Shown here in pieces: positions 17,001 to 23,315 of a stretch of 52,155 nt of DNA. A program made the translations under genes and the position numbers. The stretch spans positions 1-52,155 of the IMG/VR virus record IMGVR_UViG_3300044623_000381; one strand, 5' to 3'. Under the pieces are notes generated by a model. That model had not been told where the DNA came from and did no database searches. It worked only from the letters and a program-made list of their open reading frames with translations. Each line of letters opens with the position of its first letter. The first letter of the stretch is position 1. The DNA is from a virus.

Positions 17001-18371
17001 TATGGTAGCGCTAGATTTAGCCCAACATCCGCTGACGGTGAATCAGCTATAGCCTTTTATGCTGACGTAGCAGGAACTAGTACAAGTACATCTTGGGTAG
17101 TTGGTCAGGCTGGGTGGGGACACACTGGAGACTTTGTTATTGGTAATGAAAATGGTGGGGCTGGCGGCAATGTAAGACTCCTAATAGAGCGCTCCGGCAA
17201 CGTCGGAATTGGGACGACGGGTCCAGCATCTAAGCTTCACGTTCAAGATGGAGATATAAGGATATACAATAGCACTTCCGCAAATCCGACTATATACTTT
17301 GGCAACTATAACGTAAGTACAGCATATCCACAGGTATCCATTGTTCAATCAGACGCTGGGTCTTATGGTGGGAACCTTGAGTTCTACACTAAGCCAAATG
17401 GAGGGCCAACAAATGCATTGATATTTGCAATGAATATTACCCACCAACAAAGAGTTGGCATTGGGACGACGGCACCATCGTTTAAGACAACTATATCTGC
17501 AGACATCACAAAAGATGGTGATCTAAGCCCTGGGACTGCACAATTGTCTCTTGAGGGAATAACCACTCCTGGAAAAAGAATGATTCTAGGGTATGATACT
17601 AATAGTAATGGTTTTGGTTTCATTAAGGCTGGAAACTTTGGGGTAACGTGGACAACATTATCGCTTCAGCCAGATGGTGGCAACGTCGGCATTGGGACGA
17701 CGAGTCCTGCTGCTAAACTACACGTTGCTGGCACTCAATACATATCTGGTGATTTAAGAATAGGTTCGTCATTTGGAGCTACAAATCAAACAAGTATATT
17801 TAAGGACCAAGGGTCCGCTGGTCTTGGTATTTTTACGTGGGGAGATACGGCTCCAGTTGTTATTGGTGGAGGTCACGTAATAATACGGTCTGAATCCGGT
17901 GCGAACAGAAATCTTTATGTTACTGGCAACGTCGGCATTGGGACGACGGGGCCATCCTACAAGCTAGACGTTGTTGGAGACGCTCGCATCACCTCGGGCT
18001 CATTAGGCGTGGGGGTTGCCCCCAACGCCACCGACGGACGTATCGACGCATCCAACGACATCGTAGCATTCCAGACCTCAGATAGGAGGCTAAAGGAAAA
18101 CATCACCCCCATCACTAACGCACTTGAAAAGGTTCGTTCTCTAACAGGTGTAATGTTCGACTGGAAGGAAGAGACCAAGTCTGTCCACGGATACGAAGGA
18201 CACGACGTAGGTATCATCGCCCAAGACGTGCAGGCAGTACTCCCAGAAGCTGTCCGTACCAACGACACAGGATACCTATCGGTACGCTACGAGAAGATGA
18301 TTGCACTACTGATTGAAGCAAACAAAGAACTCGCTACTCGTGTTGAAGAACTAGAATCTAAATTAAAATGA
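14058..18371 (+). CDS. Long tail fiber with VGIGTT repeats and S74 chaperone tail
   Basis: The 1437-residue fiber has three parts. Residues about 85-200 and 470-500 carry three GTVTSV-type repeats (VSGGPITTSGSITV). Residues about 580-1310 carry nine repeats around VGIGTT-P--KLHV, interspersed with different inserts. The end (about 1330-1437) is a Peptidase_S74 intramolecular chaperone: SDRRLKENI, GVMFDWKEE, HDVGIIAQDVQAVLPEAV, YEKMIALLIEA, then a coiled coil. In this family the chaperone trimerises the fiber and cuts itself off using a Ser-Lys pair, probably within SDRRLKE. It would recognise the host surface. The next gene overlaps its stop by 4 nt. Confidence 0.88.
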   Translation: MAANQVDFKILPSDQFSVYSPQTRSDKVITYFTLLSKLRGDILSVGQDDDPNDIVSAFYSSVGGTQTLHLVKADGSEITASVPEPTVGTVTSVDLTASTGISVSGGPITTSGSITVTNTAPDQVVVLTGAGTTSISGTYPSFTITSNDQYVGTVTSVGLTMPAAFSVANSPVTTSGTLAVTAIGLSSQYIRGDGQLANFPTPGGGGSSVNYYLNGSVNQGTFGGVIYYELSKTPIAGAGTNFTRTSASGNGYVASFITDANDPDQINIPGGNFNLEFYFNSSSNGGSPAFYGELYKVSTSNVFTLIASGSANSEVITGGTSVDQYYTSIAVPQTALLSTDRLAIRVYVIVDGRNITLHTENSNFSEVITTFSTGLNSLNGLSDQVQYFAVGTSGTDFAISSSVDTHTFNLPTASATNRGALSSADWSTFSGKQNALTLTTTGTTGAATLIGATLNIPNYADQFVGTVTSVDLTAGTGITVSGGPITSSGSITVNNSDRGSSQNIFKNIAVAGQSTIVADLNDDTLTIVAGTGVTITTNDTTDTLTISAAGSGGTITGTGTTNYVSKFTSSSAIGNSAIYDNAGNIGIGTTSPGTKLDVVGNARMGANTSQQAFAALQVSAGEGTTTTYRDIDLHGFWAAGEGHAITANYGTTTSDIVGQIVFQHDNPGSKIKFGRLYDSGNQSTYPMELVSDGGSANLTITGKVGIGTTNPTSKLYIEGGSANWNETTPGLSVGTIHLDPGVSTNDFGNAITFGASDASSGTDAQAGIYVRSDGAYGTKMYFATTDAYVTGSKTRMYISEAGSVGIGNTAPSQILHVTGNLRVTGAYYDSGNSAGTSGQILSSTATGTSWIAAPSGSISGSGTTNYVPKFTGASAIGDSAIYDNSGKIGIGTTAASAKFQVVSGIQSNTVSVANSAAYIYGIDVGLAIGQDNGAGGYGTWVQSTRLSDGVSFSMALNPNGGNVGIGTIAPQALLHVSGTVSYGSARFSPTSADGESAIAFYADVAGTSTSTSWVVGQAGWGHTGDFVIGNENGGAGGNVRLLIERSGNVGIGTTGPASKLHVQDGDIRIYNSTSANPTIYFGNYNVSTAYPQVSIVQSDAGSYGGNLEFYTKPNGGPTNALIFAMNITHQQRVGIGTTAPSFKTTISADITKDGDLSPGTAQLSLEGITTPGKRMILGYDTNSNGFGFIKAGNFGVTWTTLSLQPDGGNVGIGTTSPAAKLHVAGTQYISGDLRIGSSFGATNQTSIFKDQGSAGLGIFTWGDTAPVVIGGGHVIIRSESGANRNLYVTGNVGIGTTGPSYKLDVVGDARITSGSLGVGVAPNATDGRIDASNDIVAFQTSDRRLKENITPITNALEKVRSLTGVMFDWKEETKSVHGYEGHDVGIIAQDVQAVLPEAVRTNDTGYLSVRYEKMIALLIEANKELATRVEELESKLK
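15804..17958 (+). repeat. Nine copies of a 24-bp GNVGIGTT-encoding repeat
   Basis: Copies start at 15804, 16161, 16461, 16713, 16938, 17196, 17448, 17689 and 17935. Several share long identical stretches such as GTCGGCATTGGGACGACG, although the same peptide could be coded otherwise. The DNA between copies varies in length (about 225-357 nt) and is often more A/T-rich. This suggests cassette exchange by recombination between copies. Confidence 0.8.
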
Positions 18372-19435
18372 CCTTACCCCTTTCGGGCCCTCTAGAGGCC
18401 AGCGACATCAACGTAGAGCTTGGACGCTCAGCAACAGCAACATTCTCTATTACTGATGCAGCAACAGGGGTTTATGGTGCCATCAATACCTGTAGCATTC
18501 CCCACCCTAATGGAACTGCTCCCCACGCCTATTCGGAGTGGTACGGGTACAACCACAACGCTATATGTCTTAATTCATATTATGCATTCCTTGATGACCC
18601 ATCCAGCGGATCGGGTAAACTTTACTCGCTCACTAAAGACTACTGGACCGTTGTTTCATCATCAAGGCCAAGTCCAGCATCTTCAATGACCATAAGCTTT
18701 TGGATGAAAATGACAGATAATTGGGGAACCAATCGTGCTGGTCTTATTGAGTTTACAACTGGATCTAGCAATAATAGTCTTCTAATAGATTGGCGGCTGT
18801 CGGAAGATCTTTTAAACCCTGGAACTTATTTTAACGATATACTTTTCTTTTTTAGAACTGGATCAACAGATATTTTGTCGAGTATAGTAAACTTAGCAGA
18901 TTCAAACAATTCTTCACTTACAGGAATAAATTCTGGTGGTTACTGGGACAATAGTGGCAATACCGGATATGTTGATAGCAATGGTTACTCATTGATAACC
19001 ATTGTCATCGACTACAGCCAATATGGAACATCTCAATATGCTAAGTGGTACTGGAATGACACGCAACTTATTGTCCCTTGGCAACCAAATCCCGGAAATG
19101 GAGAATCTTTTACAGATGGAGTATCCTCATTATCGGGACCAAACTGGACCAACAGCAGGCTGTATGTTGGCGGAACTTCTGGACTTCCCGCTGAATGCCA
19201 ACTTGATGGATTTGCCATATTCTTGAATACAGCACTTAATCAATCGGATGTTACAAGCATATACAATGGTGGCGCTGTTGCCCCTATTGCATCATATACG
19301 GGTATATCGTCAGCCCTTTTGTTTTACAACTTTGAAAACGATACTCCAAACATTGGACTCGACACAGGCGGAACATATACGATGGATCTTAATGAGCTAA
19401 ACAATCCGCAAAGAGTTCAAGACCCAGCTCTCTAA
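18368..19435 (+). CDS. LamG/concanavalin-like tail protein
   Basis: The 355-residue protein begins with a short Gly/Ser collar (MTLPLSGPLEASDINVELGR) that I associate with Bacteroidota phage tail proteins. It continues with a LamG_3-type lectin fold from about 75 to 335: SFWMKMTDNWGTNRAGLIEF, then SRLYVGGTSGLPAECQLDGF, AIFLNTALNQSDVTSIYNGG and LLFYNFEND. Domains of this fold bind sugars, so it is a candidate receptor-binding subunit. It may be attached to the fiber encoded just upstream, with which it overlaps by ATGA. Its middle is A/T-rich compared with its start, consistent with domain exchange. Confidence 0.75.
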   Translation: MTLPLSGPLEASDINVELGRSATATFSITDAATGVYGAINTCSIPHPNGTAPHAYSEWYGYNHNAICLNSYYAFLDDPSSGSGKLYSLTKDYWTVVSSSRPSPASSMTISFWMKMTDNWGTNRAGLIEFTTGSSNNSLLIDWRLSEDLLNPGTYFNDILFFFRTGSTDILSSIVNLADSNNSSLTGINSGGYWDNSGNTGYVDSNGYSLITIVIDYSQYGTSQYAKWYWNDTQLIVPWQPNPGNGESFTDGVSSLSGPNWTNSRLYVGGTSGLPAECQLDGFAIFLNTALNQSDVTSIYNGGAVAPIASYTGISSALLFYNFENDTPNIGLDTGGTYTMDLNELNNPQRVQDPAL

Positions 19436-19447
19436 TTGAATACTTTG

Positions 19448-19455
19448 TATATTTG
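19448..19455 (+). promoter_or_regulatory. TAnnTTTG promoter box
   Basis: TATATTTG, 22 nt before the ATG at 19478. A second TTTG word (19444-19447) directly precedes it. No TTG is visible at -33. Confidence 0.55.
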
Positions 19456-19477
19456 CCTAACTAACTAGTACATAACA

Positions 19478-19867
19478 ATGAGCGATATAATTTACACCTG
19501 GGACTGCCGTACAGTAGACTGCTACCCGACCAAAGACGAGCAAGGCGTAGAGCTGGATGACGTAGTGTACAACATCCACTGGCGCCTAACAGGAACACAG
19601 GCTGTTGATACCAAGACCTACACCGCTACCGTTATCGGCACGCAGATGGTCTCTGCTGACGACATCGACCCTGCCACCTTCGTTCCCTTCGAAGATCTTA
19701 CCAACGAGATTGCCACAGGATGGTGCACCACATCAATGGGACCAGAGCAGGTAGCAAACCTAGAGACCTCTGTAGCTAACCAAATCGCGAGTCAAATCAA
19801 TCCAACGTCTATAACGTTGGTGATTGGTCAGCCCATACCTCCTACCCCTCCTACTCCAGTAGTTTAG
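19478..19867 (+). CDS. Conserved-type phage hypothetical protein
   Basis: The 129-residue protein starts DIIYTWDCRTVDCYPTKDEQ and continues with VVYNIHWRLTGTQ, a pattern I associate with a family of small phage proteins near tail genes, with no known function. The middle reads as a beta-rich domain (YTATVIGTQMV). The C-terminus has a predicted amphipathic helix (VANLETSVANQIASQINP) and a Pro-rich tail. It has its own promoter and lies right after the adhesins. Confidence 0.65.
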   Translation: MSDIIYTWDCRTVDCYPTKDEQGVELDDVVYNIHWRLTGTQAVDTKTYTATVIGTQMVSADDIDPATFVPFEDLTNEIATGWCTTSMGPEQVANLETSVANQIASQINPTSITLVIGQPIPPTPPTPVV

Positions 19868-19870
19868 TAG

Positions 19871-19878
19871 TATATTTG
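19871..19878 (+). promoter_or_regulatory. TAnnTTTG promoter box
   Basis: TATATTTG, 17 nt before the ATG at 19896. It lies 3 nt after the stop codon of the previous gene. Confidence 0.55.
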
Positions 19879-19895
19879 CATAAATAATTAAATAT

Positions 19896-20168
19896 ATGTC
19901 ATCATCATCAACAACACACGTAGCAAAAGAGCTCATCGACACTGTCAAGCAGCTCCAATCATCAATGGAGGCAATCAAGTCTGAGCTTGGCACCATTACA
20001 CTTATCGAATCACGCAAGGCTAAGCTAATCGCCTCCTTCGAGGAGGCTGAGGTGTCTATGAAGGACGTGAGGGAGAAGATCTACAAGGATTACGGAGACG
20101 GAACCATCGACCTCAACACTGGCGAGTTCACCCCCAACGGTGTGCCCGAGGCTGAGATTGTAGAGTAG
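19896..20168 (+). CDS. Small coiled-coil protein
   Basis: The 90-residue protein is mainly one long helical region (residues 8-65) with heptad-like spacing (AKELIDTVKQLQSSMEAIKS), and a short acidic tail. It has no signal peptide and no membrane segment. A double terminator follows it, so it is expressed alone from the promoter at 19871. It could be a virion or regulatory protein. No family is recognised. Confidence 0.6.
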   Translation: MSSSSTTHVAKELIDTVKQLQSSMEAIKSELGTITLIESRKAKLIASFEEAEVSMKDVREKIYKDYGDGTIDLNTGEFTPNGVPEAEIVE

Positions 20169-20183
20169 ATACTGGCACAGGCA

Positions 20184-20210
20184 GATAGGCCCCTTAGTGT
20201 GGGGCTTATC
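20184..20210 (+). terminator. First of two tandem terminator hairpins
   Basis: Ten base pairs (one G-T) form between 20184-20193 and 20201-20210, closing a 7-nt loop with a GGCCCC/GGGGCT core. There is no long T-run. A second hairpin follows 16 nt downstream. Confidence 0.55.
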
Positions 20211-20226
20211 ATAAGCTGGTTAAGGC

Positions 20227-20252
20227 AAAGCCCCGCAAGGGGCTTTTCTTTT
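20227..20252 (+). terminator. Strong intrinsic terminator
   Basis: AAAGCCCC (20227-20234) and GGGGCTTT (20239-20246) form a perfect 8-bp stem with a GCAA tetraloop, followed by CTTTTT. It isolates the lysis cluster from the upstream genes. Confidence 0.8.
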
Positions 20253-20257
20253 TGGCA

Positions 20258-20265
20258 TAACTTTG
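20258..20265 (+). promoter_or_regulatory. TAnnTTTG promoter box for the membrane/lysis cluster
   Basis: TAACTTTG immediately follows the terminator and lies 29 nt before the ATG at 20295. Genes 20295-22083 follow with overlaps or tiny gaps, so it probably drives them all. Confidence 0.55.
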
Positions 20266-20294
20266 CACTACTTCAAACCCATTCATTTAAACAG

Positions 20295-20549
20295 ATGAAA
20301 TTTTTTACTTACATAAAAGAAAAACTTATGGGCTTTGCCTCTATCTTTAAAGATGACAACAACTGGAATGAGAAAACCATTATTGGTTTTATGTCATTTG
20401 CTGTAATGGTTATAGTAATGGTTGCGGACGTTGTCTCTGGCGTTATGGGTAAAGACCTAGTTATTAACGAGTTCACTTATAATTCTTTTGTAATCATTAC
20501 CCTAGGATCATTTGGAATCGCAGGACTAGAAAAGTTCGCTAAGAAATGA
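20295..20549 (+). CDS. Holin-like membrane protein
   Basis: The 84-residue protein has two hydrophobic segments (about 28-50 and 59-77) separated by a short charged loop, with basic residues at both ends (MKFFTYIKEK and EKFAKK). This is the size and layout of a class II-type holin, which would open the inner membrane for the M15 endolysin at 1487. The start at 20295 follows the promoter at 20258. An in-frame ATG at 20199 would read through the terminator hairpins and is rejected. The next genes also carry membrane anchors. Confidence 0.6.
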   Translation: MKFFTYIKEKLMGFASIFKDDNNWNEKTIIGFMSFAVMVIVMVADVVSGVMGKDLVINEFTYNSFVIITLGSFGIAGLEKFAKK

Positions 20550-20797
20550 AGATGCCCGTCAACTTTGAGCAGTTCCAAAAGAACCCCACCGCAGCAATAG
20601 CGTTTATTGCATTGGCAGCCGTAGGCTATTTATACATTGATCAGAAGATGAGCAACTCAACAACCGATGAGCGTTGTCAAACAAGAGTGGGTGAGCTTGA
20701 GGTGAAGGTAGAAAAGTACACCGAACACGTCAGACGGCTAGACTCAGCGTTAGCCTACACAAGTGCTAAAAACGAAATGCTAATACAAACACGATGA
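20546..20797 (+). CDS. Small membrane-anchored coiled-coil protein
   Basis: The 83-residue protein has one hydrophobic segment (about 14-31) and then a charged helical tail with two cysteine-free heptad stretches (VGELEVKVEKYTEHVRRLDS). It overlaps the holin-like gene by ATGA and is followed by another ATGA overlap, so the three are coupled. The architecture (N-terminal anchor, periplasmic coiled coil) is that of an Rz-type inner-membrane spanin or an antiholin-like partner. No family signature is seen. Confidence 0.6.
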   Translation: MKMPVNFEQFQKNPTAAIAFIALAAVGYLYIDQKMSNSTTDERCQTRVGELEVKVEKYTEHVRRLDSALAYTSAKNEMLIQTR

Positions 20798-21144
20798 AAG
20801 CCACACAAGCTGCAGTAATTCTGTTAATCCTTCTAATCATTGGTGGAATCCTTAGCGCACAAAAGCCAAAAGTAAAAGTGGTAGATGAGATGGACTTGAT
20901 GATTGAGAAGTCCAACCAAACTATGCGTAAAGCGGCATCCGTATCAAAGAGCGCAGACAATCTAATTGTTGCGGAAGTAAAAGAAATGAAGGCCACCATC
21001 ACAACTTTAGAGGAGGAGAAGGTCGCCCTCGTTGAACAAGTTAAAACAATGCAAGATGAAATCGTTGCTATTAGCGAGCAGCCTGCTGCTTTGCCATTTA
21101 ACGTACTCGCAATCCTACCCGATTCAACGGGTGGAGGGGAGTGA
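20794..21144 (+). CDS. Putative inner-membrane spanin (i-spanin-like)
   Basis: The 116-residue protein has an N-terminal membrane anchor (residues 6-22, AAVILLILLIIGGIL) and a long periplasmic helical region (about 28-97) with heptads such as KATITTLEEEKVALVEQVKT. It ends in a Pro/Gly-rich tail. This matches Rz-type i-spanins, which pair with an outer-membrane partner to fuse the membranes after wall degradation. A second gene starts inside its 3' part in another frame (21056), as in Rz/Rz1. It is coupled to the previous gene by ATGA. Confidence 0.55.
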   Translation: MKATQAAVILLILLIIGGILSAQKPKVKVVDEMDLMIEKSNQTMRKAASVSKSADNLIVAEVKEMKATITTLEEEKVALVEQVKTMQDEIVAISEQPAALPFNVLAILPDSTGGGE

Positions 21145-21418
21145 TACGGTAGTCGTTCTTAAGCTGTCTCAGGCAGCGTCTATGAACAGCAAGTTTGTCA
21201 AGCTGAAGAAAGAGATTGACTCTGTAAGCGTAGACTATCGTGGTATGAAGTCTGTTGCCGACTCTCTTGCTACTGAGAACATCAAAACCACAGAGACCCT
21301 ACGTAAAGCCCTTCTAGAGCCTAAGGCTGCAGTCAGTAGGGCAAACGACCAATGGATTGGTGGAATAGCTACGTATCTATGGGGCAGATTTGTATTCTTC
21401 GTATTATTTGAGCAGTGA
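21056..21418 (+). CDS. Putative exported spanin partner, nested start
   Basis: The ATG at 21056 lies inside the 20794-21144 gene in another frame, giving an 89-nt overlap. The 120-residue product has a signal peptide (MKSLLLASSLLLCHLTYSQS). The Cys at 13 follows three leucines, which is a poor lipobox, so cleavage after YSQ by signal peptidase I is more likely. A helical region follows (about 35-100), with SDTVVVLKLSQAASMN at its start. The C-terminus (WGRFVFFVLF) is hydrophobic. It could be the outer partner of the i-spanin. An in-frame TTG at 21032 is less likely as start. Confidence 0.55.
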   Translation: MKSLLLASSLLLCHLTYSQSYPIQRVEGSDTVVVLKLSQAASMNSKFVKLKKEIDSVSVDYRGMKSVADSLATENIKTTETLRKALLEPKAAVSRANDQWIGGIATYLWGRFVFFVLFEQ

Positions 21419-21702
21419 TGGAAGAAAGAGTAAAGAACCTCCTTAAGAAGTACGGGTTATCTGGAATTAATAAAGCCAAAGCAACTCCCTCACACCCAAA
21501 GAAGTCGCACATCGTATTAGCTAAGGTCGGAGATAAGGTTCGCCTTATCCGCTTTGGGCAAAAAGGTGCTGACACAGTAACCGAGAGCAATCCTACTGCT
21601 GCTCGTGCTGCAAAGCGTGCGAGCTTTAAGGCTCGGCACGCAAAGAACATCGCCAAGGGTAAGATGAGCGCGGCGTACTGGGCAAACAAAATTAAGTGGT
21701 AG
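21418..21702 (+). CDS. Small basic conserved-type phage protein
   Basis: This 94-residue protein starts at an ATG overlapping the previous TGA by one base (a GTG at 21415 is the alternative). It is rich in Lys, Arg and Ala. The core TPSHPKKSHIVLAKVGDKVR, then IRFGQKG, and the end KARHAKNIAKGKMSAAYWAN form a pattern I recognise as recurring in phages and Bacteroidota/viral contigs, with no known function. The high charge suggests nucleic acid binding or packaging inside the virion; this is inference. Confidence 0.65.
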   Translation: MEERVKNLLKKYGLSGINKAKATPSHPKKSHIVLAKVGDKVRLIRFGQKGADTVTESNPTAARAAKRASFKARHAKNIAKGKMSAAYWANKIKW

Positions 21703-21705
21703 GTC

Positions 21706-22083
21706 GTGAAGGTTGCTAAAAAAACAAACCCAGAACTTTGGGAGAAGTCAAAGGCTCAGGCTAAGGCTAAGATGGGCGGAAAGCACTCAGCTAGAGCTAT
21801 GCAGCTTGCTGTTTCTATCTACAAGAAAGCAGGCGGAGGATACTCCGGCGCAAAGACGAAGACAAGCCTCAGCAAGTGGACCAAGCAGAACTGGCGCACC
21901 AAGAGCGGCAAGCCATCAGGCGAGACAGGAGAACGCTACCTTCCAGAGAAGGCAATCAAATCATTAAGCTCTAAAGAGTACGCAGCCACCACCCGCGCTA
22001 AGCGCGAGGGGACTGAGAAAGGCAAGCAATTCGTTGCCCAACCCAAGGCTATTGCCAAGAAAATCGCTCGGTTCCGTAAGTAG
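21706..22083 (+). CDS. DUF5872-like basic protein (GTG start)
   Basis: The 125-residue protein is very basic. It has the segments KMGGKHSARAMQLAVSIYKK, then GGGYSG, LSKWTKQNWRTKSGKPSGET, GERYLPEKAIKSLS, EYAATTRAKREGTEKGKQFV and the ending AIAKKIARFRK. This is the pattern of the DUF5872 family found in phages and large DNA viruses, with no known function. It starts with GTG 3 nt after the previous stop. The two adjacent small basic proteins may act together, for example in DNA condensation. The family name is recalled, not searched. Confidence 0.65.
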   Translation: MKVAKKTNPELWEKSKAQAKAKMGGKHSARAMQLAVSIYKKAGGGYSGAKTKTSLSKWTKQNWRTKSGKPSGETGERYLPEKAIKSLSSKEYAATTRAKREGTEKGKQFVAQPKAIAKKIARFRK

Positions 22084-22126
22084 CCATATACGAAACTGTT
22101 GCAAAATATGCAATAGTTATTTGAAC

Positions 22127-22134
22127 TAATTTTG
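22127..22134 (+). promoter_or_regulatory. TAnnTTTG promoter box for scaffold and capsid
   Basis: TAATTTTG, 27 nt before the ATG at 22162, in an A/T-rich 78-nt gap. A TTG at 22099-22101 is 25 nt upstream of the box, longer than usual. Confidence 0.5.
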
Positions 22135-22161
22135 CGTTATTAATAACAAAATTTATTTTAT

Positions 22162-23292
22162 ATGAGCAATGACATTGAAAGCGCTCTAAGCGCAATGGGA
22201 TACGAGGTAACCAGCGGAGAGGTGCCAGAGGGAACGCCACTAGACGCCCCCACCTTCTCAGTACCTGAGGGAGCAGAGGTTTTAGACTTTAGCAATCAAG
22301 TTGCAGAGTCTACACCAGAGCAACCAGAGGCCGCACCGCAGGAGACCTACGAACCCCAACAGCAACTAGAACAGGAGTCTGTTCAAAGTTCTTTTACAAA
22401 TGAACCCGAGCCAGAGATGTCTGAGCAAGAGTTCGAGGCTGCAGTCGCAAGCTACGTCAGTGAAAAGCTAGGCGTATCTATCGATAGCATCGAACATCTT
22501 ACCCAGCTTCTTGAAGCTCAAAAAGCCCCATCAATTGACGAGAGAATAAAGGCAATCGCCGACTTCGTTGAAGAGACAGGACGTGATCCACTTGACTGGT
22601 TTAGATACCAGTCAATTAATCCGTCTGAAATGGATGAGCTCAGCGCTGTGAAACTGCAGCTAGCTGTTGACTATCCTAATCTCTCTAATGAAGACATCGA
22701 TTTACTGGTGAGGTCCAAGTACAAAGTAGACGAGGACCTATACAGTAATGAAGAGATTCGGTTGTCGAGTATCCAATTGAAGATTGATGCGGACAAAGCT
22801 AAACGGGACATCGAGAAATTGCGCGACAATTATCGTATGCCTGTGAAGCAAGAAGTCTCAAATAACGAAGTTCAAAGTCCCATTGACGAGAACTGGATTC
22901 GCACGATGAGCCAAGAGGTTGATGCCCTTGAGGCGCTAAGCTTTCAGCTTGGCGACCAAGAGTTCAACTTTGGGCTTAACGACCAGTACAAGTCGAGCTT
23001 AAAGGATAAGAACGCACGTCTTGATGAGTTCTTCGATCAGTATGTCGATAACAGCGGAGGCTGGGACTTCGAGCTGCTGAACTCTCACCGAGCCCTAGTA
23101 GATAACATTGATGAAATTGTCAGTTCTATCTACAAACAGGGCCTTAGTGATGGCCAGCGCAAACTCGTAGAAACTGCCGCGAATGTAGATGTCTCATCTC
23201 CACGTCCCGCTGATTCAAAGAATGCTGATTCTGTCTCTGCTCAGATACTAAACTATCTAAGCAATAGCGACAGTCTTCGTCTAAAAATATAA
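22162..23292 (+). CDS. Capsid scaffolding protein
   Basis: The 376-residue protein is acidic and Glu/Gln/Pro-rich at the N-terminus (about 15-85: PEQPEAAPQETYEPQQQLEQ), followed by long helical segments with charged heptads. It lies immediately before the major capsid gene and shares its promoter and terminator. This position and composition are typical of scaffold proteins, which guide procapsid assembly and leave before DNA packaging. There is no protease motif in it. No enzymatic signature is seen. Confidence 0.7.
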   Translation: MSNDIESALSAMGYEVTSGEVPEGTPLDAPTFSVPEGAEVLDFSNQVAESTPEQPEAAPQETYEPQQQLEQESVQSSFTNEPEPEMSEQEFEAAVASYVSEKLGVSIDSIEHLTQLLEAQKAPSIDERIKAIADFVEETGRDPLDWFRYQSINPSEMDELSAVKLQLAVDYPNLSNEDIDLLVRSKYKVDEDLYSNEEIRLSSIQLKIDADKAKRDIEKLRDNYRMPVKQEVSNNEVQSPIDENWIRTMSQEVDALEALSFQLGDQEFNFGLNDQYKSSLKDKNARLDEFFDQYVDNSGGWDFELLNSHRALVDNIDEIVSSIYKQGLSDGQRKLVETAANVDVSSPRPADSKNADSVSAQILNYLSNSDSLRLKI

Positions 23293-23315
23293 AAACGCCT
23301 AACACATAAAACAAA

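Noticed and set aside
14058-18371. Diversity-generating retroelement or CRISPR reading of the fiber repeats
   Set aside because: No reverse transcriptase or Cas gene is seen, the repeats are in frame and code for peptide repeats, and the spacing is irregular.
21032-21055. TTG start for the exported spanin-like protein
   Set aside because: Adds a polar stretch before the signal peptide; the ATG at 21056 gives a normal signal sequence.
21056-21418. Lipoprotein call for the exported protein
   Set aside because: Cys13 is preceded by leucines, not a small residue, so the lipobox is poor.
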